From Thiobacillus denitrificans (GTDB lineage Bacteria; Pseudomonadota; Gammaproteobacteria; Burkholderiales; Thiobacillaceae), in the NCBI RefSeq assembly GCF_001530125.1, contig NZ_LDUG01000008.1:1-64000 (forward strand): a stretch of DNA of 64,000 nucleotides, given 5' to 3'. Shown one piece after another: positions 8,939 to 17,714 of the stretch (position 1 is the stretch's first letter; each line of letters starts with the position of its first letter). The notes under the pieces were generated by a model. The model was not told the DNA's origin and searched no databases. It saw nothing but the letters and a program-made list of their open reading frames with translations. The position numbers and the translations under genes are program-made.

Positions 8939-9811
8939 ATGAACTACCCGAATTCCAATACGAGAGGGTCGCTTCAAGGCGTGTTTCTGACCGCTGTATG
9001 CATGCTGCTTTCAGGCTGCGCCCTGACCGTCAGCCATCCCAGGGCGCTGCATCCGCTTGAAAACTTTGTCCCCCTCCCGGCCGATTCGCGTGTCCAGGTC
9101 GAGCCCGGTTACGAGGCGTATGGCGAGCGCGTGGCGGCGGCGCTGCCGGATGCCATCGCCGCGGTCGAGGCGGCGCATTACCTGCCATTTGCCCATGCGC
9201 CGCGCGTGCATGTGTGCGGCAGCGACGACTGCTTCAGGCGCTATGTGCTGACCCCAAAACTCTCGGCTGCGGTGGTGCCGGACAACCGCCTGATCCTGTC
9301 GCCCAATCTCGACGGCCGCGAAAAGCACCGGCTGTCTGCGCTGCTGACGCACGAACTCGCGCACCTGCATCTGGGCCAGCGCATCGGCCACTATCACAGC
9401 ACCCTGCCGATCTGGTTCCACGAAGGCTGGGCTTCGCTGACAGCCGACGGCGGCGGCGCCGACTACGCGACCGATGCCCAGGCCTACGCGGCCATCCGCG
9501 CCGGCCGCCGGGTCAATCTCGGCGCGCGCGACACCCCCGACAAACGCCACCGCGCGGGCGCATCCCAGCTCAATATCTTCGAGTTCTACCGTCAGTCCAT
9601 GCTGCTGGTCGGCTGGCTGCGTGCGCAGGACGAATCGCGCTTCAAGGCGCTTGTGCTCGCCGTGCAGGACAACACAGACTTTGAAATTGCCTTCTGGAAT
9701 GTTTACGGCCAGGGGCACGCCACCCGGCTCGCGGGGTTTTTCGACGGCGTTCAGAGCGACCCCATATTCAACGATAATCAGACGGTCCAGGCCGCGCCCG
9801 CAAAACCCTAA
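8939..9811 (+). CDS. Putative lipoprotein zinc metallopeptidase
   Basis: A 290-residue protein. LLSGC near residue 27 is a plausible lipobox after a hydrophobic segment, so it is probably membrane-anchored outside the cytoplasm. LLTHELAHLHLGQ carries an HExxH zinc motif, and about 20 residues on, WFHEGWASL supplies the glutamate expected as third ligand in gluzincin-type peptidases. I do not recognise a named family. It is divergent from soxXA and precedes thyA by only 12 bases. Its peptidase activity is inferred from the motif only. Confidence 0.7.
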   Translation: MNYPNSNTRGSLQGVFLTAVCMLLSGCALTVSHPRALHPLENFVPLPADSRVQVEPGYEAYGERVAAALPDAIAAVEAAHYLPFAHAPRVHVCGSDDCFRRYVLTPKLSAAVVPDNRLILSPNLDGREKHRLSALLTHELAHLHLGQRIGHYHSTLPIWFHEGWASLTADGGGADYATDAQAYAAIRAGRRVNLGARDTPDKRHRAGASQLNIFEFYRQSMLLVGWLRAQDESRFKALVLAVQDNTDFEIAFWNVYGQGHATRLAGFFDGVQSDPIFNDNQTVQAAPAKP

Positions 9812-9823
9812 CCCCAACTCGCC

Positions 9824-10618
9824 ATGAAACCCTACCTCGACCTGATGCGCCACGTGCTCGAGCACGGCACGAAAAAAGACGACCGCACCGGCACCGGCAC
9901 CCTGTCGGTATTCGGCTGGCAGATGCGCTACAACCTCGCCGAAGGCTTCCCGCTCGTCACCACCAAGAAATGCCACCTGCGTTCCATCCTCCACGAACTG
10001 TTGTGGTTCCTGCAGGGCGACACCAACATCAAATACCTGAAGGAAAACGGCGTCTCGATCTGGGACGAATGGGCTGACGAAAACGGCAACCTCGGCCCGG
10101 TCTACGGCCACCAGTGGCGCAACTGGCCGAAGCCCGACGGCGGCACCATCGACCAGATCAGCGAAGTGGTGAACACGCTCAAGACCAACCCCGATTCGCG
10201 CCGCATCATCGTCTCGGCGTGGAACGTCGCCGACCTCGACAAAATGGCGCTGGCGCCGTGCCACGCCTTCTTCCAGTTCTACGTCGCCGACGGCAAGCTG
10301 AGTTGCCAGCTGTATCAGCGCAGCGCCGACATCTTCCTCGGCGTGCCGTTCAACATCGCCTCCTACGCGCTGCTCACATTGATGATGGCGCAGGTCACCG
10401 GACTCAAGCCGGGCGATTTCGTCCACACCCTGGGCGATGCCCACCTGTATCTGAATCACCTCGACCAGGCGCGCGAACAACTGAGCCGCGACCCGCGCCC
10501 GCTGCCGACGATGACGCTGAATCCCGAGGTAAAAGACATCTTCGCGTTCCGCTTCGAGGACTTCAGCTTGAGCGGCTACGACCCGCACCCGGCGATCAAG
10601 GCGCCGGTCGCCGTATGA
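9824..10618 (+). CDS. thyA: Thymidylate synthase
   Basis: A 264-residue ThyA of standard length. The folate/dUMP-binding Arg is in [15 protein letters not shown], the catalytic Cys in [12 protein letters not shown], and the dUMP site in [18 protein letters not shown]. It converts dUMP to dTMP using methylene-tetrahydrofolate and yields dihydrofolate. The dihydrofolate reductase that regenerates the cofactor is the next gene (folA), a frequent pairing. Confidence 0.98.
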   Translation: MKPYLDLMRHVLEHGTKKDDRTGTGTLSVFGWQMRYNLAEGFPLVTTKKCHLRSILHELLWFLQGDTNIKYLKENGVSIWDEWADENGNLGPVYGHQWRNWPKPDGGTIDQISEVVNTLKTNPDSRRIIVSAWNVADLDKMALAPCHAFFQFYVADGKLSCQLYQRSADIFLGVPFNIASYALLTLMMAQVTGLKPGDFVHTLGDAHLYLNHLDQAREQLSRDPRPLPTMTLNPEVKDIFAFRFEDFSLSGYDPHPAIKAPVAV

Positions 10619-10627
10619 GCAAACCCT

Positions 10628-10737
10628 TTAACCACGAAGGCACAAAGATATGTCCCGCAGGGACGGTATCCCTTGGGATACAAAGGAAAAAACCTGTCCC
10701 GTTTTTATTGGTGCCTTTGTGTCTTTGTGGTGAGATG
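10628..10737. repeat. CACAGAG-type long inverted repeat, copy A
   Basis: An imperfect inverted repeat of about 110 bp fills the thyA-folA gap. The left arm reads ACCACGAAGGCACAAAG and the right arm, near 10718-10735, is its approximate reverse complement (CCTTTGTGTCTTTGTGGT). Just inside the left arm a ~40-bp core (10648-10687) contains two small palindromes, GTCCC-gca-GGGAC and TATCCC-tt-GGGATA. The core is almost identical to one in copy B (18618-18657). Confidence 0.7.
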
Positions 10738-10741
10738 TTTT

Positions 10742-11251
10742 ATGACCCCAGCTAAGCACCCCCGCATCAGCGTCATCGCCGCGCTCGCCAAGAACCGCGT
10801 CATCGGCATCGAAAACCGCCTGCCGTGGCGGCTGCCGGAAGACCTCGCCCACTTCAAGGCACTCACCCTCGGCCACCCCATCCTCATGGGTCGCAAAACC
10901 TTCGAATCGCTCGGTCGCCCGCTGCCCGGGCGCACCAACATCGTCATCACCCGCAACCCAGACTACTGCAAGGATGGTTGTCTGGTCGCCGCTTCCATTT
11001 CCGCCGCGCTCGCGCTGTGCAAGGACGCCGACGAAGTCTTCTTCATCGGCGGCGCCGACCTCTACGCCCAGGCCATCCCGCTCGCCGATCGTCTATACCT
11101 GACCGAAGTGGATATCGAAGCCGAGGGTGACGCCTGGTTCCCCGACTACGACCGCAGCGTGTTCAGGGAAGTCTCGCGCGATTCGCACACTGGCGAGAAA
11201 GGCGATGTGTTGGGGTTTGATTTTGTGGTGTATGGAAGAAGGTCGCGGTGA
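10742..11251 (+). CDS. folA: Dihydrofolate reductase
   Basis: A 169-residue DHFR. ISVIAALAKNRVIGIENRLPW opens the fold, followed by LPEDLAHFKALTLGHPILMG, the conserved GRKTFESLGRPLPGR and FFIGGADLYAQAI. It reduces dihydrofolate to tetrahydrofolate, recycling the product of ThyA encoded just upstream. The ATG at 10742 (MTPAKHPRIS) is right for the family; an upstream in-frame ATG at 10673 lies inside the repeat and is rejected. Confidence 0.97.
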   Translation: MTPAKHPRISVIAALAKNRVIGIENRLPWRLPEDLAHFKALTLGHPILMGRKTFESLGRPLPGRTNIVITRNPDYCKDGCLVAASISAALALCKDADEVFFIGGADLYAQAIPLADRLYLTEVDIEAEGDAWFPDYDRSVFREVSRDSHTGEKGDVLGFDFVVYGRRSR

Positions 11252-11265
11252 ATTTCGCGAGGGGT

Positions 11266-11285
11266 GTTGGGCTTGGCAGCCCAAC
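11266..11285. repeat. REP-like palindrome 1
   Basis: GTTGGGCTTGGCAGCCCAAC is a palindromic unit just after folA. The same GTTGGGCT/AGCCCAAC arms recur at 11405-11431 and 11987-12006, bracketing a REP-associated transposase relic, as expected for REP elements and their RAYT. Confidence 0.7.
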
Positions 11286-11404
11286 TTATGATGCGGCCCC
11301 TCATGCCACGTTAGGTGTTCAAAAGGGAGCAAATGGAACTCTTTTCAAAACAAGATCCCGCAGTCCGGCAGAGCCTCAACGGCCATGTAAATCAGCCCGC
11401 GTAG

Positions 11405-11431
11405 GTTGGGCTGAATGAAATGAAGCCCAAC
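11405..11431. repeat. REP-like palindrome 2 (longer loop)
   Basis: GTTGGGCT and AGCCCAAC are separated by an 11-base loop, directly upstream of the transposase relic. Preceded by GTAG, which is also the outer flank (in reverse) of palindrome 3. Confidence 0.65.
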
Positions 11432-11447
11432 ACAACCCCCGCATGAC

Positions 11448-11976
11448 ATGCACTATCGGCGAGCGCTGATTCCGGGCAGCACTTATTTCTTCACTGTTGC
11501 GCTTGCGGACCGTAAAAGCGCATTGCTGATCGATCAGGCAGACCGGTTGCGCGAAGCCATCCGCGTCGTCAAACTCCGTCACCCGTTCGAGATTGTGGCC
11601 ATGGTGGTGCTGCCGGATCATCTTCATGCGGTCTGGCGGTTGCCGCCCGGGGACGCGGACTATCCGACGCGCTGGTCGCTGATCAAGGCGGGCTTCTCGC
11701 GCAGCATTCAATCAAAAGGATGAGCGCATTCGCCCGAGCCGCACCGCGAAACGGGAGCGCGGTATCTGGCAACGCCGCTATTGGGAGCATCTGATACGGG
11801 ATGATGAGGATTTGCAGGCGCACGTTGATTACATTCATCACAATCTGGTCAAGCATGGTTATGTGACGCAGGCATCGGCGTGGCAGCATTCGAGTATCCA
11901 CCGTTATATTCGAATGGGGTGGATGAAGGAAGACTGGGGTGTTGGGATCGAGGTGAGCGGGGGGTATGGCGAGTGA
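11448..11976 (+). pseudogene. REP-associated tyrosine transposase (RAYT, Y1/IS200-like), frameshifted
   Basis: The first frame (11448-11723) begins MHYRRALIPGSTYFFTVAL and includes MVVLPDHLHAVWRLP, the HUH-type motif (HLH) of Y1 transposases. It stops at 11723 in a run of A residues. A +1 shift at about 11715-11720 restores the family's C-terminal half (DERIRPSRTAKRERGIWQ, YWEHLIRDD, HVDYIHHN, IHRYIRMGW) up to a TGA at 11974-11976. One extra base in the AAAAGG run explains the break. GTTGGGCT palindromes flank it, as for RAYT/REP pairs. It is probably inactive; a programmed +1 shift cannot be excluded but is unlikely. Confidence 0.8.
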
Positions 11977-11986
11977 GACGGGAGGC

Positions 11987-12010
11987 GTTGGGCTTGTCAG
12001 CCCAACCTAC
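11987..12010. repeat. REP-like palindrome 3
   Basis: GTTGGGCTTGTCAGCCCAAC followed by CTAC lies 10 bases after the transposase relic. It is almost identical to palindrome 1 and carries the CTAC flank seen inverted at palindrome 2. Confidence 0.7.
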
Positions 12011-12084
12011 GAGTTTGATGAGGGGTTAAAGGAACGCATTATGGATCTGAAAGACAGCAACGCAACTTTGCAACGGAGTGCAGC

Positions 12085-12423
12085 ATGAGCGGTTTGCCTA
12101 AATGCCCCCAGTGCGGTTCGGAATACGCTTACGAAGACGGCACCATGTATGTGTGCCCGGAATGCGCGCATGAATGGGCCAAGGATGCGCCGGCGGGCGC
12201 GGATGACGCACGTGTCGTGCGCGATGCCAACGGCAATGTTCTGCAGGACGGCGATACGGTCACGGTGATCAAGGACCTGAAGGTCAAAGGCTCGTCATCA
12301 GTCGTCAAGGTGGGAACCAAGGTGAAGAATATCCGCATCGTCGAAGGCGATCATGACATCGACTGCAAGGTCGATGGCATTGGCGCCATGCAGTTGAAAT
12401 CGGAATTTGTCAGGAAGGCGTAA
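12085..12423 (+). CDS. YjdM/PhnA-family zinc ribbon protein
   Basis: A 112-residue protein. The N-terminal [22 protein letters not shown] is a four-cysteine zinc ribbon. The C-terminal [20 protein letters not shown] and [19 protein letters not shown] match the PhnA/YjdM domain, named for its early association with phosphonate use but of uncertain function. It is a single gene followed by a strong terminator; the upstream region carries the REP element. Confidence 0.9.
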   Translation: MSGLPKCPQCGSEYAYEDGTMYVCPECAHEWAKDAPAGADDARVVRDANGNVLQDGDTVTVIKDLKVKGSSSVVKVGTKVKNIRIVEGDHDIDCKVDGIGAMQLKSEFVRKA

Positions 12424-12434
12424 TGGATGGCGCC

Positions 12435-12491
12435 GCCGGACCGCTATCGGTCCGGCAAACAAAAACGGGGCCGTGGCCCCGTTTTTGTTTG
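12435..12491. terminator. Double hairpin, bidirectional terminator between yjdM and fccB
   Basis: GCCGGACCG-ctat-CGGTCCGGC (12435-12456) is followed by a 17-bp perfect stem, CAAACAAAAACGGGGCC-gt and its complement (12456-12491). The A-run and T-run on opposite sides let it work in both directions for the convergent genes yjdM and fccB. Confidence 0.85.
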
Positions 12492-12506
12492 CCCCCTCAA
12501 CTGCAA

Positions 12507-13772
12507 TCAGCTCAGTACTTCGGCCCAGATGTTCTTGGCCCAGGACGCGTTGTAGGAAAAGTTGAGTTCGTCGCCCTTGCCGGTGGCGCCGCCTTCGGGC
12601 TGGTTGACGTAGCCTTTGCCAGCCTCGAAGCGGTACACGTTGGCGACATAGCCGGAGGTGGTGCCGGAGGTGGCCGAGTAGCAGGTGTTGGCGACGACCG
12701 GGATGGGGTCGGGCTGACGGCCTGCCAGCAGTTCGACGATGGCGGCGGCGCAGACCTTGGCCATGTTGGTGGCCATGTGCCCGGACTTCGGCAGGCTGGA
12801 CAGCACCGAGTCGCCGATGATGTGGACGTTGGGCACAGTGGTCGACTCGAACGTGGCGAAGTTCACCGTGCACCAGTTGCCGGCGCTGTCGTTGCGTGCG
12901 CCGGCCAGGGCGCAGAGTTCGCCCGCGCGCTGTTTGGGAACGACGTTCAACACGTCGCCCTTGACCGCGTCGAACTCGGTGGTGACGGTCATCGTGCCGC
13001 CGTCCACTGCGAGCGGGGCGTTGTTGGGTCGGTAATCGATCATGCCTGGATAGAAGGTGTTCCAGGCATCCATGAACAGAGCTTTCTTGGAGGCGATGTC
13101 GGGGTTGCCGTCGAGCAGGGTGATCTTGGACCTGGGCTTGGCCTGCTTGAAGTAGTGGGCGACCATGCAGGCGCGCTCGTAGGGGCCGGGCGGGCAGCGG
13201 TAGGGCGCGGTCGGCACCGACATGACGAAGGTGCCGCCGTCGGGCATGGCTTCGAGCTGCTTGCGCAGTTGCGCGGTCTGTGCGCCGGCTTTCCAGGCGT
13301 GGACGACCTTGCCGGCGGCTTCGGCTTCCTTGAAGCCTTTCACCGTGTCGGTGAGGATTTCGATGCCGGGGGCGAGCACCAGGCGGTCGTAGCCGATGCT
13401 GGCACCGCCGCGGGTCTTGATGGTGCGCTTGGCGGGGTCGATGGCGACGACGGTGTCCTTCACCATCTTGATGCCGTGCCTAGGCAGCTTGTCGTAGCCG
13501 TGGGTGATGTCATCCATGCTGCGCAGGCCGCCGATCACCCAGTTGGAAATCGGGCAGGAGACGAACTTGTCGTTCGGCTCGATCAGGGTGACGTCGATGT
13601 TGGGCCCCCACTGGCGCAGGTATTTGGCGCAGGTGGCGCCGCCGAAGCCGGCACCAACCACGACGACGCGGGCACGGGCTGCCGAGGCGCCGGGCTGGGT
13701 GGCGCAGCCGGTGAGCGCTGCCGCTGCACCTGCGCCGGAAATTTTCAGAAAACCGCGACGATTCAGAGTCAT
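12507..13772 (-). CDS. fccB: Flavocytochrome c sulfide dehydrogenase, flavoprotein subunit
   Basis: A 421-residue protein with a twin-arginine signal (NRRGFLKISGAGAAAAL) and an FAD-binding GxGxxG (VVVVGAGFGGATCAKYL). FVSCPISNWVIGG and APYRCPPGPYERACM match the redox-active cysteine regions of the FccB/sulfide:quinone reductase superfamily. The C-terminal part with HIIGDSVLSSLPKSGHMA and NTCYSA fits FccB. It oxidises sulfide in the periplasm and passes electrons to the cytochrome subunit encoded directly upstream (fccA). Confidence 0.93.
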   Translation of the reverse strand: MTLNRRGFLKISGAGAAAALTGCATQPGASAARARVVVVGAGFGGATCAKYLRQWGPNIDVTLIEPNDKFVSCPISNWVIGGLRSMDDITHGYDKLPRHGIKMVKDTVVAIDPAKRTIKTRGGASIGYDRLVLAPGIEILTDTVKGFKEAEAAGKVVHAWKAGAQTAQLRKQLEAMPDGGTFVMSVPTAPYRCPPGPYERACMVAHYFKQAKPRSKITLLDGNPDIASKKALFMDAWNTFYPGMIDYRPNNAPLAVDGGTMTVTTEFDAVKGDVLNVVPKQRAGELCALAGARNDSAGNWCTVNFATFESTTVPNVHIIGDSVLSSLPKSGHMATNMAKVCAAAIVELLAGRQPDPIPVVANTCYSATSGTTSGYVANVYRFEAGKGYVNQPEGGATGKGDELNFSYNASWAKNIWAEVLS

Positions 13773-13794
13773 GTTATCGGTCTCCTAGAGGGGA

Positions 13795-14106
13795 TTACTT
13801 CAGGCTGGCGAAATAGGCAGCCATGGCCTCGATTTCGGCGTCGGTGTAGCCGGCTGCGTGGCGTTTCATGATGGTCGCGGCGCGGGTGCCGGCCTTGAAG
13901 TCCTTCATGGACTTCACGAAGTAATCCTTGTCCAGTCCGGCCAGGCTGGGGATAGTGCCCAGGCTCTTGCCGCCGGGGCCGTGGCAGGACATGCAGGTGG
14001 ATGAGATCGATTTAGTATGGATATCCGCAGCGCCGGCGATGCCGGAAAGCGCGAGGCCGACGAAGCCGGCAAGCGCCAGGGTGGTTTTCTTGTACATAGA
14101 CTCCAT
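13795..14106 (-). CDS. fccA: Cytochrome c subunit of sulfide dehydrogenase (monohaem)
   Basis: A 103-residue exported cytochrome c with one CMSCH haem site and likely Met ligand in AATIMKRHAAGYTDAEIEAMA. Placement 22 bases upstream of fccB identifies it as the electron-accepting subunit. Some FccA proteins have two haems; this one has one. The start may be the ATG at 14106 or the ATG at 14097 (MYKKTT); GGAG precedes the latter by only three bases, so neither is secure. The signal peptide is MYKKTTLALAGFVGLALSG with cleavage near AGA. Confidence 0.88.
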   Translation of the reverse strand: MESMYKKTTLALAGFVGLALSGIAGAADIHTKSISSTCMSCHGPGGKSLGTIPSLAGLDKDYFVKSMKDFKAGTRAATIMKRHAAGYTDAEIEAMAAYFASLK

Positions 14107-14308
14107 CCATGGAATTGAGGGACAGAAACGGGGGGGATGCCCCGGAAGCCTCTAAACTAGCCCGCCTTGGAGGCTGGTAGTTTATATATACTATGCTTGG
14201 GTAGTGGGAAAAGCTTGCCAACAAGCAGGCGCTTATATCGCTTATATAGCGCGGTTATCCAGCGTGCTGAATGGGTATTTCTTTAAGACTAGTATATTGA
14301 CACAATAA

Positions 14309-14968
14309 TTACGAGACATAATGTCGAGCCATTTTCTTGTCTGCGTCCTGCCGGGTGAACGACCATGCGATGCCTCGCTGGTCGGCATTCCTGCGCTGCT
14401 GCCAGGCATCGACCTCGGCAACGAGTACGGCGCGGTTGGGCAAGCGCCGATTCAGGCACTGGCGATCCAGAATGCCGATTTCGATTTCCGCCATGTTGAG
14501 CCAACTGGCGTGTTTCGGGGTGTAGTGAAAGACGACCCGGCGCAGAAGTGCTTGCGCCTCCTTGACGCCGAGCACTTCCTCGAAGCACTTGCGGAAATGG
14601 GTATTGAGGTTGTCCATGACCAGATGGACGCGACGCGCCGTGGCATAGACCTGTTCGAGCAGATACCGGACGAAGGCCACGAAGTCGGGCTTGGCGCGGC
14701 GGTCGGTAACCAAGACCGTTCGCCGCCCGCCCTTGGACTCCACTGCCACGAACAGATTGCAGGTGCCGGCGCGCACATATTCGTAATCTTGCCGGACAGG
14801 GGTTCCCGGATGGATCGGCAAAGGCGCGCGGGAGTCCCCAAGCAGTTGTTTGCTTTTCTCGTCCAGGCAAACGACAGGCTCTCCCGGCCTGAACGGACGG
14901 GCATAGAGATCGAGCAGATCGTACATCCGTTGCCGATATTCCTTCGTCATTCTGCCGATGCACCACAT
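14309..14968 (-). CDS. IS630 transposase, catalytic part (orfB)
   Basis: A 219-residue frame carrying the DDE domain: VVCLDEKSKQLLG (first Asp), HLVMDNLNTHFRK (second Asp) and SWLNMAEIEIGILDRQ (Glu). In the same frame upstream of its first ATG lies KPWRKLMWC, which shows that the natural protein starts in orfA and reaches this frame by a -1 shift on an A8 run at about 14991-14998. All three catalytic residues are present, so the element may be active. Confidence 0.88.
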   Translation of the reverse strand: MWCIGRMTKEYRQRMYDLLDLYARPFRPGEPVVCLDEKSKQLLGDSRAPLPIHPGTPVRQDYEYVRAGTCNLFVAVESKGGRRTVLVTDRRAKPDFVAFVRYLLEQVYATARRVHLVMDNLNTHFRKCFEEVLGVKEAQALLRRVVFHYTPKHASWLNMAEIEIGILDRQCLNRRLPNRAVLVAEVDAWQQRRNADQRGIAWSFTRQDADKKMARHYVS

Positions 14969-15411
14969 CAGTTTGCGCCACGGCTTGAGGCAGTTTTTTT
15001 TAGCAGCCGACGGACGGTTTCGCGGCTGATCGAGTCAATCCCCGGCTGTGCTCGCGCGGCTTGCTCCAGCAATGCAATCGTCCAGCGCCGGGCACCCGCT
15101 GGAGGCGTCGAGCAAGCCAGGGCGGAGATTTGCGCTTCGACATCGGTGTCGTACTGCCGGGGCTTGCCCGGGCGCGCAGCATCGCGCAGTGCGTATTCCG
15201 CACCGCCCTCCAAGTATGCGGATCGCGTCCGCCAGACAAGCATCCGCCCAACGCCGAGAACCGCCATGATCTGGGCCTCCGGAATGCCGCGATCAAGCGC
15301 GGAAAGAACATGCGCCCGATTGACCTCTCGTGCGTGGTGCAAACCCTTGGTCCGGTACGACTCAATCAACTCGCGTTCCTCATCGGTAAGATGCAATTCG
15401 GTCTGTCGCAT
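14968..15411 (-). CDS. IS630 transposase, N-terminal helix-turn-helix part (orfA)
   Basis: A 147-residue frame (MRQTELHLTDEERELIESY...) with helix-turn-helix regions typical of IS630 transposase N-termini (REVNRAHVLSALDRGI, QIMAVLGVGRMLVWR). It ends soon after CTAAAAAAAAC, where a -1 slip leads into orfB. An upstream in-frame ATG at 15456 would add 15 residues; the later ATG is preferred by family length. Confidence 0.8.
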   Translation of the reverse strand: MRQTELHLTDEERELIESYRTKGLHHAREVNRAHVLSALDRGIPEAQIMAVLGVGRMLVWRTRSAYLEGGAEYALRDAARPGKPRQYDTDVEAQISALACSTPPAGARRWTIALLEQAARAQPGIDSISRETVRRLLKKTASSRGAN

Positions 15412-15490
15412 GGCCAACTCCTCAGCTCTGGATGGATATGCAACAGCATAATACATGTATCGTTATTTATGTGTTCTTATACTAGACTAT

Positions 15491-16591
15491 TTAGCGCCGC
15501 GCCAGGTTCAGGGCCAGATTTTTGCTGGTCTGGCGCGCCTGTTCGTCGGCGTCGCGATCCCAGGTTTCGCTGACCCAGCCGCCCAGATTGTCCAGCGCGA
15601 TTTGCCCCAGCGCGGCGATCCATTGCGGATGTTCGTTGAGCGCGGGGATGTAATGAAATTCCTTGCCGCCTGTCGCAAGAAAACCGGCGCGGCCTTCCAT
15701 CGCCAGTTCTTCCAGGGTTTCCAGGCAGTCGGCGGTGAAGCCGGGCGCGACCACGTCGACGCGGCCCACGCCCTCGCGGCCGAGCGCTTCCAGCGTCTTG
15801 TCGGTGTAGGGCTGTAGCCATTCGGCGCGGCCGAAGCGCGACTGGAAGGTGAGGCGGAACTGGCCGGGTTCGAGGCCGAGCGCCTCGCTCAGCAGACGCC
15901 CGGTCTTCTGGCATTCGCAGTGGTAGGGGTCGCCCTTGTCGAGCGTGTAGCGCGGCACGCCGTGAAAGCTCATCAAGAGCACATCGGGGCGGCCGTGCAT
16001 CTGCCAGTAGTCGCGGATGTTGGCAGTCAGCGCGTGGATGTAGGCGGGGTGGTCGTGGTAGTGCTTGAGTGTGCGCAGTGCCGGCTGGTTGCGCGTTTTC
16101 AACAGCCAGGCATAGGCGGCATCGAACGCGGTGGCGGTGCTGGAGGCGGCGTACTGCGGGTAGGACGGCAGGATCAGGATGCGGTCACAGCCGGCGGCCT
16201 TCATGCGCGCCAGCGTGGCGGACACCGACGGCTTGCCGTAGCGCATGGCATATTCGACCATCAAGGGGCTGGCGACTTTCTCGCCGAGCCAGCCTTTCAA
16301 CAGCTTGGCCTGTTTCTCGGTGTGGACTCTTAATGGCGAGCCGTCGGTGGTCCAGATCGCGGCGTATTTCGCGGCGGATTTTTTCGGCCGGGTGTTGAGG
16401 ATGATGCCGTTGAGGATCAGCCACCACACCGCGCGCGGGATTTCCACCACCCGCGGGTCGGACAGGAATTCCTTCAGGTAGGGCCGCAGTGCCTTGGCGG
16501 TGGGCGCCTCGGGCGTGCCGAGGTTGACCAGCAGGATGCCGGTTTTGGACTGCTGGCCGTGGCTGTAATCGGGTTCTTTTAAGTATTTCAT
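15491..16591 (-). CDS. hemH: Ferrochelatase
   Basis: A 366-residue Hem[24 protein letters not shown] and [12 protein letters not shown] open the fold. [38 protein letters not shown] with the metal-site His, and [14 protein letters not shown] with the catalytic Glu follow. It inserts Fe2+ into protoporphyrin IX, the last step of haem synthesis, consistent with the many cytochromes here. Its start overlaps the hrcA stop as TAATG. An IS630 element lies just after its stop. Confidence 0.96.
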   Translation of the reverse strand: MKYLKEPDYSHGQQSKTGILLVNLGTPEAPTAKALRPYLKEFLSDPRVVEIPRAVWWLILNGIILNTRPKKSAAKYAAIWTTDGSPLRVHTEKQAKLLKGWLGEKVASPLMVEYAMRYGKPSVSATLARMKAAGCDRILILPSYPQYAASSTATAFDAAYAWLLKTRNQPALRTLKHYHDHPAYIHALTANIRDYWQMHGRPDVLLMSFHGVPRYTLDKGDPYHCECQKTGRLLSEALGLEPGQFRLTFQSRFGRAEWLQPYTDKTLEALGREGVGRVDVVAPGFTADCLETLEELAMEGRAGFLATGGKEFHYIPALNEHPQWIAALGQIALDNLGGWVSETWDRDADEQARQTSKNLALNLARR

Positions 16592-17607
16592 TAGTGGTGG
16601 GACAGCGCGCTCGATAAAAGTTTGGCGGTGATGTCAACAATCGGCACCACGCGTTCGTAGGCCATGCGGGTGGGTCCGACGACGCCGAGGGTGCCGACCA
16701 CCTGACCGTTGACCGAATAGGGCGCGCTAACCAAGCTGCATTCGTCGAATGGCAGCATGTCGGATTCGCCGCCGATGAAAATTTGCACGCCGGTGGCATT
16801 GCGCGAGCGGTCGAGCAGTTGCAGCAGTCCGGTTTTCTGCTCGAAGGCGTCGAACAGACGGCGCAGGCTGCCCATGTTGCTGGAGAGCTCCTGCACGTCG
16901 AGCAGCTTACGGCTGCCCGACACCACCACGCTTTCCTGGCTACCGTCGAGCGCCTTGCTGCCGGCGTCGACCGCGGCGGCCATCAGCTGGGTGATGTCGT
17001 CGCGCATGCGGCCGAGTTCGTCGCGCAGCTTGCCGCGCACCTGGTCGAAGCTGTGGCCGGCAAAATTCTTGTTGAAAAAGTTGGCGGCCTCGGTCAGCGC
17101 GGAGGCGCTGTAGGGCTGGTCGGTGAGGATGACGCGGTTTTCGACCTCGCCTTCCAGCGTGACGATGATGAGCAGGATGCGCTTGTCCGACAGGCTGAGG
17201 AATTCGATCTGGCGAAACGCCGGATTGCGGCGCGGCGTCATCACCAGCCCGGTAAACTGGCTGAGGTCGGACAGCAGAGTCGACGCCGCAGTCATCAGCC
17301 GCGCCGGGTCGGATGGCGTCAGGCTGCTTTCGAGTTGGCTGACCGCGCTCTGCTCCAACGGGCGCACCGTCAGCAGCGTGTCGACAAAAAAACGGTAGCC
17401 GAGCGTCGTCGGCACCCGTCCGGCCGAGGTGTGCGGGCTGGTGACAAAGCCGATTTCCTCGAGGTCGGACATGATGTTGCGGATGCTGGCGGGCGACAGA
17501 TCCAGCCCGGCGTGCTTCGACAGGGTGCGCGATCCCACCGGTTCGCCGTCGGCGATGTAGCGTTCCACCAGGGCTTTCAGCAGGATTCGGGCGCGGTCGT
17601 TGAGCAT
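16591..17607 (-). CDS. hrcA: Heat-inducible transcription repressor HrcA
   Basis: A 338-residue HrcA: N-terminal winged helix ([61 protein letters not shown]) and C-terminal domain with [19 protein letters not shown] and [18 protein letters not shown]. HrcA represses groESL and dnaK operons through CIRCE sites. No CIRCE site is visible next to it. A TATAAT-like box lies six bases before the start (see the inverted repeat). It shares one base with hemH downstream. Confidence 0.96.
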   Translation of the reverse strand: MLNDRARILLKALVERYIADGEPVGSRTLSKHAGLDLSPASIRNIMSDLEEIGFVTSPHTSAGRVPTTLGYRFFVDTLLTVRPLEQSAVSQLESSLTPSDPARLMTAASTLLSDLSQFTGLVMTPRRNPAFRQIEFLSLSDKRILLIIVTLEGEVENRVILTDQPYSASALTEAANFFNKNFAGHSFDQVRGKLRDELGRMRDDITQLMAAAVDAGSKALDGSQESVVVSGSRKLLDVQELSSNMGSLRRLFDAFEQKTGLLQLLDRSRNATGVQIFIGGESDMLPFDECSLVSAPYSVNGQVVGTLGVVGPTRMAYERVVPIVDITAKLLSSALSHH

Positions 17608-17612
17608 GTCTG

Positions 17613-17706
17613 GATTATATAGGGGTCAGGGGGCGCATTGGTTTGATCAAAAAACGCGCAGCACATTCCCTGAATCCCGAATCCTGGCCCCTGACCCCTT
17701 TATAAT
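17613..17706. promoter_or_regulatory. Symmetric divergent promoter region of hrcA and nadK
   Basis: Two arms of about 20 bases, GATTATATAGGGGTCAGGGG at 17613-17632 and its near-perfect complement at 17688-17707, face each other between hrcA and nadK. Each arm carries a TATAAT box: 17614-17619 on the minus strand and 17701-17706 on the plus strand. They lie only six and eight bases from the two start codons. If these are real -10 boxes, both mRNAs would be nearly leaderless. Confidence 0.55.
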
Positions 17707-17714
17707 CGTCCCTC

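Larger units (their letters stand above)
14292..15482 (-). mobile_element. IS630-type insertion sequence, apparently complete
   Basis: An element of about 1.19 kb with terminal inverted repeats GTATA..ACACA (left GTATATTGACACA, right end reverse complement GTATAAGAACACA), flanked by TA on both sides (14290-14291 and 15483-15484), the usual IS630/mariner target duplication. It contains two overlapping transposase frames. The right end is only some nine bases beyond the hemH stop, and the left end lies about 185 bases upstream of fccA. End coordinates were read by eye. Confidence 0.85.

Noticed and set aside
10628-10737. CRISPR-like array from CACAGAG repeats
   Set aside because: The units are inverted arms around a core, not evenly spaced direct repeats with unique spacers, and no cas genes are present.
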